From Priapulus caudatus (lineage: Eukaryota; Priapulida; Priapulimorpha; Priapulimorphida; Priapulidae): DNA of 21,044 bases. The position numbers and the translations under genes are program-made. Below are positions 19,148 to 21,044 of this stretch, piece by piece. The notes below the pieces were generated by a model. It made no database searches. It worked only from the letters and a program-made list of their open reading frames with translations, and had not been told where the DNA came from. The DNA lies in contig NW_014579011.1 of the NCBI RefSeq assembly GCF_000485595.1, positions 1 to 21,044 of the forward strand, written 5' to 3'. Position 1 is the first letter of the stretch, and each line of letters starts with the position of its first letter.

Positions 19148-19308
19148 CTAGGCGGGCAGTGGCGCCCTCATGATGGACTTTGAGGCGACGACGATTCCGC
19201 CGGGGCCGGCGAGCGACGTCCTTCGCATGAGTTCAAGGTCGATCTGTCGCGCTGCCTGCCGACCCTCGTTGATGGCGTGCACGACGAGCGACTGACCACG
19301 CCTGCAAT
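19148..19308 (-). CDS. Glutamate synthase (GOGAT), last coding exon
   Basis: Final exon of the eukaryotic NAD(P)H-dependent glutamate synthase, which makes two glutamates from glutamine and 2-oxoglutarate. It encodes the end of the small-subunit-like (GltD) flavin domain that passes electrons from NAD(P)H. The acceptor is CTGTAG|AT (exon starts at 19308); the first two bases join the G from the previous exon to form the Asp of the [11 protein letters not shown] block that contacts FAD in this family. The exon continues [11 protein letters not shown], as expected for the helix after that motif, then an Ala/Pro-ending tail and TAG at 19150-19148. It supplies 53 residues. The residue after SLVV is His where most homologues have Trp. 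No poly(A) signal is apparent nearby; the flanking sequence is GC-rich and CTCF-motif-rich. Confidence 0.93.
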
Positions 19309-19336
19309 CTACAGCAGCAGATAGCAATTGTTATAT

Positions 19337-19413
19337 ACACGCACGCACGCACGCACGCACATATATATATAGATGCATGCATCATTATTATTATTATTAT
19401 ATATATATATATA
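19337..19413. repeat. Intronic ACGC, AT and ATT microsatellites
   Basis: (ACGC)n at 19337-19359, (AT)n at 19360-19370, then an ATT run (about 19384-19399) and (AT)n to 19413, all in the last intron of glutamate synthase. Confidence 0.9.
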
Positions 19414-19533
19414 ATACAATATCTATAACATAGAGATGTCCTCACTGAAAACTTCCGATGAGCATGAGCCGAGAGTTATAATAACATATAATTACGTATA
19501 ATAACACTTGTATATAAATCGTGTATATAATAT

Positions 19534-19596
19534 GAAGCGTTGGATATATGTAGGCCGGCCTATTGCCTATGTACATATATTACGTATCCAACACTT
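19534..19596. repeat. Imperfect hairpin in the last GOGAT intron
   Basis: GAAGCGTTGGATA (19534-19546) pairs with TATCCAACACTTC (19584-19596) at 12 of 13 positions. An inner TATATGTA/TACATATA stem and a central GGCCGGCC palindrome follow. A five-base bulge (TTACG) interrupts one side. It could be a tiny foldback or MITE end, or an RNA hairpin in the intron. Confidence 0.6.
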
Positions 19597-19707
19597 CGGC
19601 AGTCACAGCAGAATGGTGTCAGGGTCACACTAGAGGCTGTGTTGCAGCCACATATTTATATAGAGTAACACTGCGCACGATCATCCGCGCTCGCTCGCTC
19701 TGCCTAC

Positions 19708-19875
19708 CTCCGGCGGCGTAGACGCGCGGCACGTTGGTGCGGTACTCTCCCGGCGGTGTTTTCATGTTGGAGCGCGCATCGCGACTGATGTGCAGCTCGT
19801 CCAGTACGGCCTGCTCCGGTCCCAGGAAGCCCATAGCCAGCATGACGATGTCCGCCGTGTACACGTGCTCCGAGT
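19708..19875 (-). CDS. Glutamate synthase (GOGAT), penultimate coding exon
   Basis: The acceptor is TTCCCGCAG|AC (exon starts 19875) and the donor is GGAG|GTAGGC (exon ends 19708). The phase fits both neighbours: the initial AC completes the Asp begun by the previous exon's final G, and the terminal G starts the Asp of GDCRRG in the last exon. The encoded protein reads SEHVYTADIVMLAMGFLGPE, the TADLVLLAMGFLGPE block of GltD-type domains, then about 30 residues ending VPRVYAAG before the split Asp. This is the C-terminal part of the FAD/NAD(P)-binding fold. There are no stops or frameshifts and the similarity is very strong, so the gene appears functional here. Confidence 0.96.
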
Positions 19876-19924
19876 CTGCGGGAACATGAGCCGCGGCGGG
19901 GGGTCAGATGTGAGCAGGGGAGAG

Positions 19925-20040
19925 GTAAGACGCACGCGGGGTCAAGAGGTAATACGCACGCGGGGTCAAGAAGTAAGACGCGCGCGGGGTCAAGAGGTAA
20001 GACGCACGCGGGGTCAAGAGGTAAGACGCGCGCGTGGCAG
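19925..20040. repeat. 24-bp intronic minisatellite, 4.8 copies
   Basis: Units at 19925-19948, 19949-19972, 19973-19996, 19997-20020 and a partial 20021-20040. Each starts GTAAGACGC (or GTAATACGC) and ends GGGGTCAAGAG or a near match. It lies in the intron between glutamate synthase exons 19708-19875 and 20309-20414. A derived Arg/Gly-rich frame is not a gene. Confidence 0.95.
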
Positions 20041-20053
20041 AGCGTCCTACGTA

Positions 20054-20067
20054 ACGCCACCTAGTGG
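20054..20067 (+). promoter_or_regulatory. CTCF-like motif in GOGAT intron
   Basis: ACGCCACCTAGTGG matches SYGCCMYCTRSTGG except at the first base. With its flank (GGCC...TCGAAATAAT to about 20086) it resembles the motif at 18927-18957, suggesting a shared origin. Confidence 0.45.
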
Positions 20068-20308
20068 CCACCGGTAGTATCGAAATAATCAAGGTGTGAA
20101 CTTGATTAGGCACGCAGGTGTATGTGAACACATATAGGAACATGAGAGAGAATGAAAATGGAAGACACATCATGCAGTGTGAAAGTCGCGCACCGAGGTG
20201 TAACACACGCACATGCACTCATCCCATCTGCTTTCTCGATCGTCACACCAATCGTGCAGATCGACAGATGCTCGCACGCTCCTGCGCGCGAGCGGTGGCG
20301 CCACCTAC

Positions 20309-20414
20309 CTTCGACCTCATTCATGTTGTAGCGTCCCGTCGCGAGGTCCTTGGTCCACTCCACCTGCACCGTGCGCACGCCGGCGACGCGGCCTGTGCCA
20401 TCGTCCAGGAACTC
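20309..20414 (-). CDS. Glutamate synthase (GOGAT), antepenultimate coding exon
   Basis: The acceptor is GTGCAACAG|GAG (exon starts 20414) and the donor is GAAG|GTAGGT (exon ends 20309). It encodes 35 residues plus one base: EFLDDGTGRVAGV, RTVQVEWTKDLATGRY and NMNEVE, matching the EFLGDE-G-V-GI-TV-VEWTK segment of eukaryotic glutamate synthase in the GltD-like domain. The trailing G joins AC of the next exon to give Asp before SEHVYTAD, as expected. The frame is open with no disruptions. A reading frame continuing upstream through the acceptor (VFSVQQ) is intronic by this model. Confidence 0.95.
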
Positions 20415-20526
20415 CTGTTGCACGGAAAACACGGCAGCGTTAGAGACTGGTGGCGCCACCTGACTCTCCTAACCCCTCACCTGCACCCCTCTCTCCTTCC
20501 CTCCCTTCACTTTGCCCACACATTAA

Positions 20527-20583
20527 TTTGCTCAGCACGCTGAAGATGCGTGGGTCCTTCCCCTGGTGTGTATACACCTCCTC
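20527..20583 (-). CDS. Glutamate synthase (GOGAT), probable 3' part of the next upstream exon
   Basis: The minus strand encodes EEVYTHQGKDPRIFSVLSK, matching the HEEV...(F/Y)GKDPR.FS...K segment that directly precedes EFLDDG in glutamate synthases. Phase 0 at the end fits the following exon. Two problems remain. The bases after the last Lys codon are TTAATG, not a GT donor; the nearest GTs (AGC|GTGCTG inside the exon, AAT|GTGTGG eight bases on) would drop four residues or break the frame. Upstream is a 230-bp purine-rich (minus strand) tract, so no pyrimidine-rich acceptor is visible and the 5' boundary is unclear. Possible explanations are a non-canonical splice site, a sequence error, or a decayed duplicate. 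Confidence 0.65.
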
Positions 20584-20815
20584 ACCTTTCTCCCACCCCT
20601 CACTTCCAGCACCCCTTACCTCTCCCTCCCTCCCTCCTGCACCCCTCTCATCTCCTCCTCGTCCTCTTCTCCCACACCCCTTTCCTCTCCTCCTCATTCC
20701 CCTTCCTCCCCTCCCGCACCCCCTCCATCTCCTCCTCGTCCTCTTCTCCCACACCCCTTTCCTCTCCTCCTCATTCCCCTTCCTCCCCTCCCGCACCCCC
20801 TCATCTTCCTCCCGT
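20584..20815. repeat. Pyrimidine-only tract with 77-bp tandem repeat
   Basis: Plus strand is almost purely C and T. Two copies of a ~77-bp unit (20649-20725 and 20726-20801) each start CATCTCCTCCTCGTCCTC. It is presumably intronic in glutamate synthase. Pro/Ser/Leu-rich frames are repeat translations. Confidence 0.9.
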
Positions 20816-21044
20816 TCGCACTGTAAGTATAGGCGACGCGTAATTACGCAACGTTGTAAGTTTGACTTACAATGCGGTTTTGGATTTGTTGTGAAGAGAA
20901 TCCCGTGACGCACGTCGGCGCGTCTTTCATCACAGCAACACGACATTAGCATCTCTCGCGGCCATCGATCACTTGCCCGTGTGACTGCGTCGTAAGGCCG
21001 GTGTAGAACAGAGGGAACAGCATATAGGGGACAGAGAGAGAGAG
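20816..21044. other. Unassigned, probably intronic to GOGAT
   Basis: No upstream glutamate synthase exon could be recognised here; the expected preceding NPWPQWP-type segment is not found. The window ends in a short GA run. Confidence 0.4.

Noticed and set aside
18855-19173. Overlapping GC-rich ORFs on both strands beyond the GOGAT stop
   Set aside because: High GC content removes stops by chance; no motifs, and the region holds CTCF-like sites instead.
20118-20543. 141-codon plus-strand ORF
   Set aside because: It is the antisense shadow of the glutamate synthase exon at 20309-20414.
20440-20952. 170-codon Gly/Arg/Glu-rich minus-strand ORF and Pro/Ser-rich plus-strand ORFs
   Set aside because: They are translations of the polypurine/polypyrimidine repeat; only the short EEVYTHQGKDPR segment is gene-like.

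Overview
This is a window of animal nuclear DNA, not bacterial or viral. Coding sequence is split by GT-AG introns, simple-sequence repeats and minisatellites are abundant, and decayed copies of several retrotransposon classes fill the space between host genes. The host genes are a eukaryotic-type glutamate synthase and a CYP2-clan cytochrome P450. These fit an invertebrate, probably a protostome; I cannot name the species. Frameshifts in the P450 exon and ragged indels in the satellites may be real decay or long-read consensus errors.

Layout. 1-420: a GA microsatellite and one P450 exon (minus strand). 518-3361: two unrelated minisatellite blocks, an AT-rich one built on ATGTATACTATAA and one with a 35/37-bp unit. 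3361-4976: GT/GCGT microsatellites around a small CpG-rich, promoter-like patch (CRE and inverted CCAAT). 4980-8542: a nested cluster. A 5'-truncated Ty1/copia element (minus strand: RT, RNase H, 3' LTR) carries a 313-bp MITE and is flanked by two inverted copies of a hairpin-containing, non-LTR-RT-related repeat that end at the same base. 8690-13666: a Ty3/gypsy-type element on the plus strand (LTR-like region, tRNA-Pro-type primer binding site, gag zinc knuckle, protease, RT, RNase H), broken by stops and frameshifts and lacking integrase. 13667-17096: a ~0.4-kb sequence present twice in direct orientation; the first copy is interrupted by a 1.1-kb solo-LTR-like insertion. 17097-18850: intergenic DNA with a minisatellite holding four perfect RFX-type X-boxes, plus GT, AT and GA repeats. 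18848-20585: the 3' end of the glutamate synthase gene (minus strand), with three well-supported terminal exons, a probable fourth, and several CTCF-like motifs around the 3' end.

Only the glutamate synthase exons look like intact host coding sequence. The autonomous transposons are dead copies. I found no convincing new protein system. The most interesting signals are non-coding: the X-box array, the CTCF-like cluster, the inverted repeats with a shared breakpoint around copia, the MITE with exact ends, and the filled-versus-empty site comparison that dissects the solo LTR.
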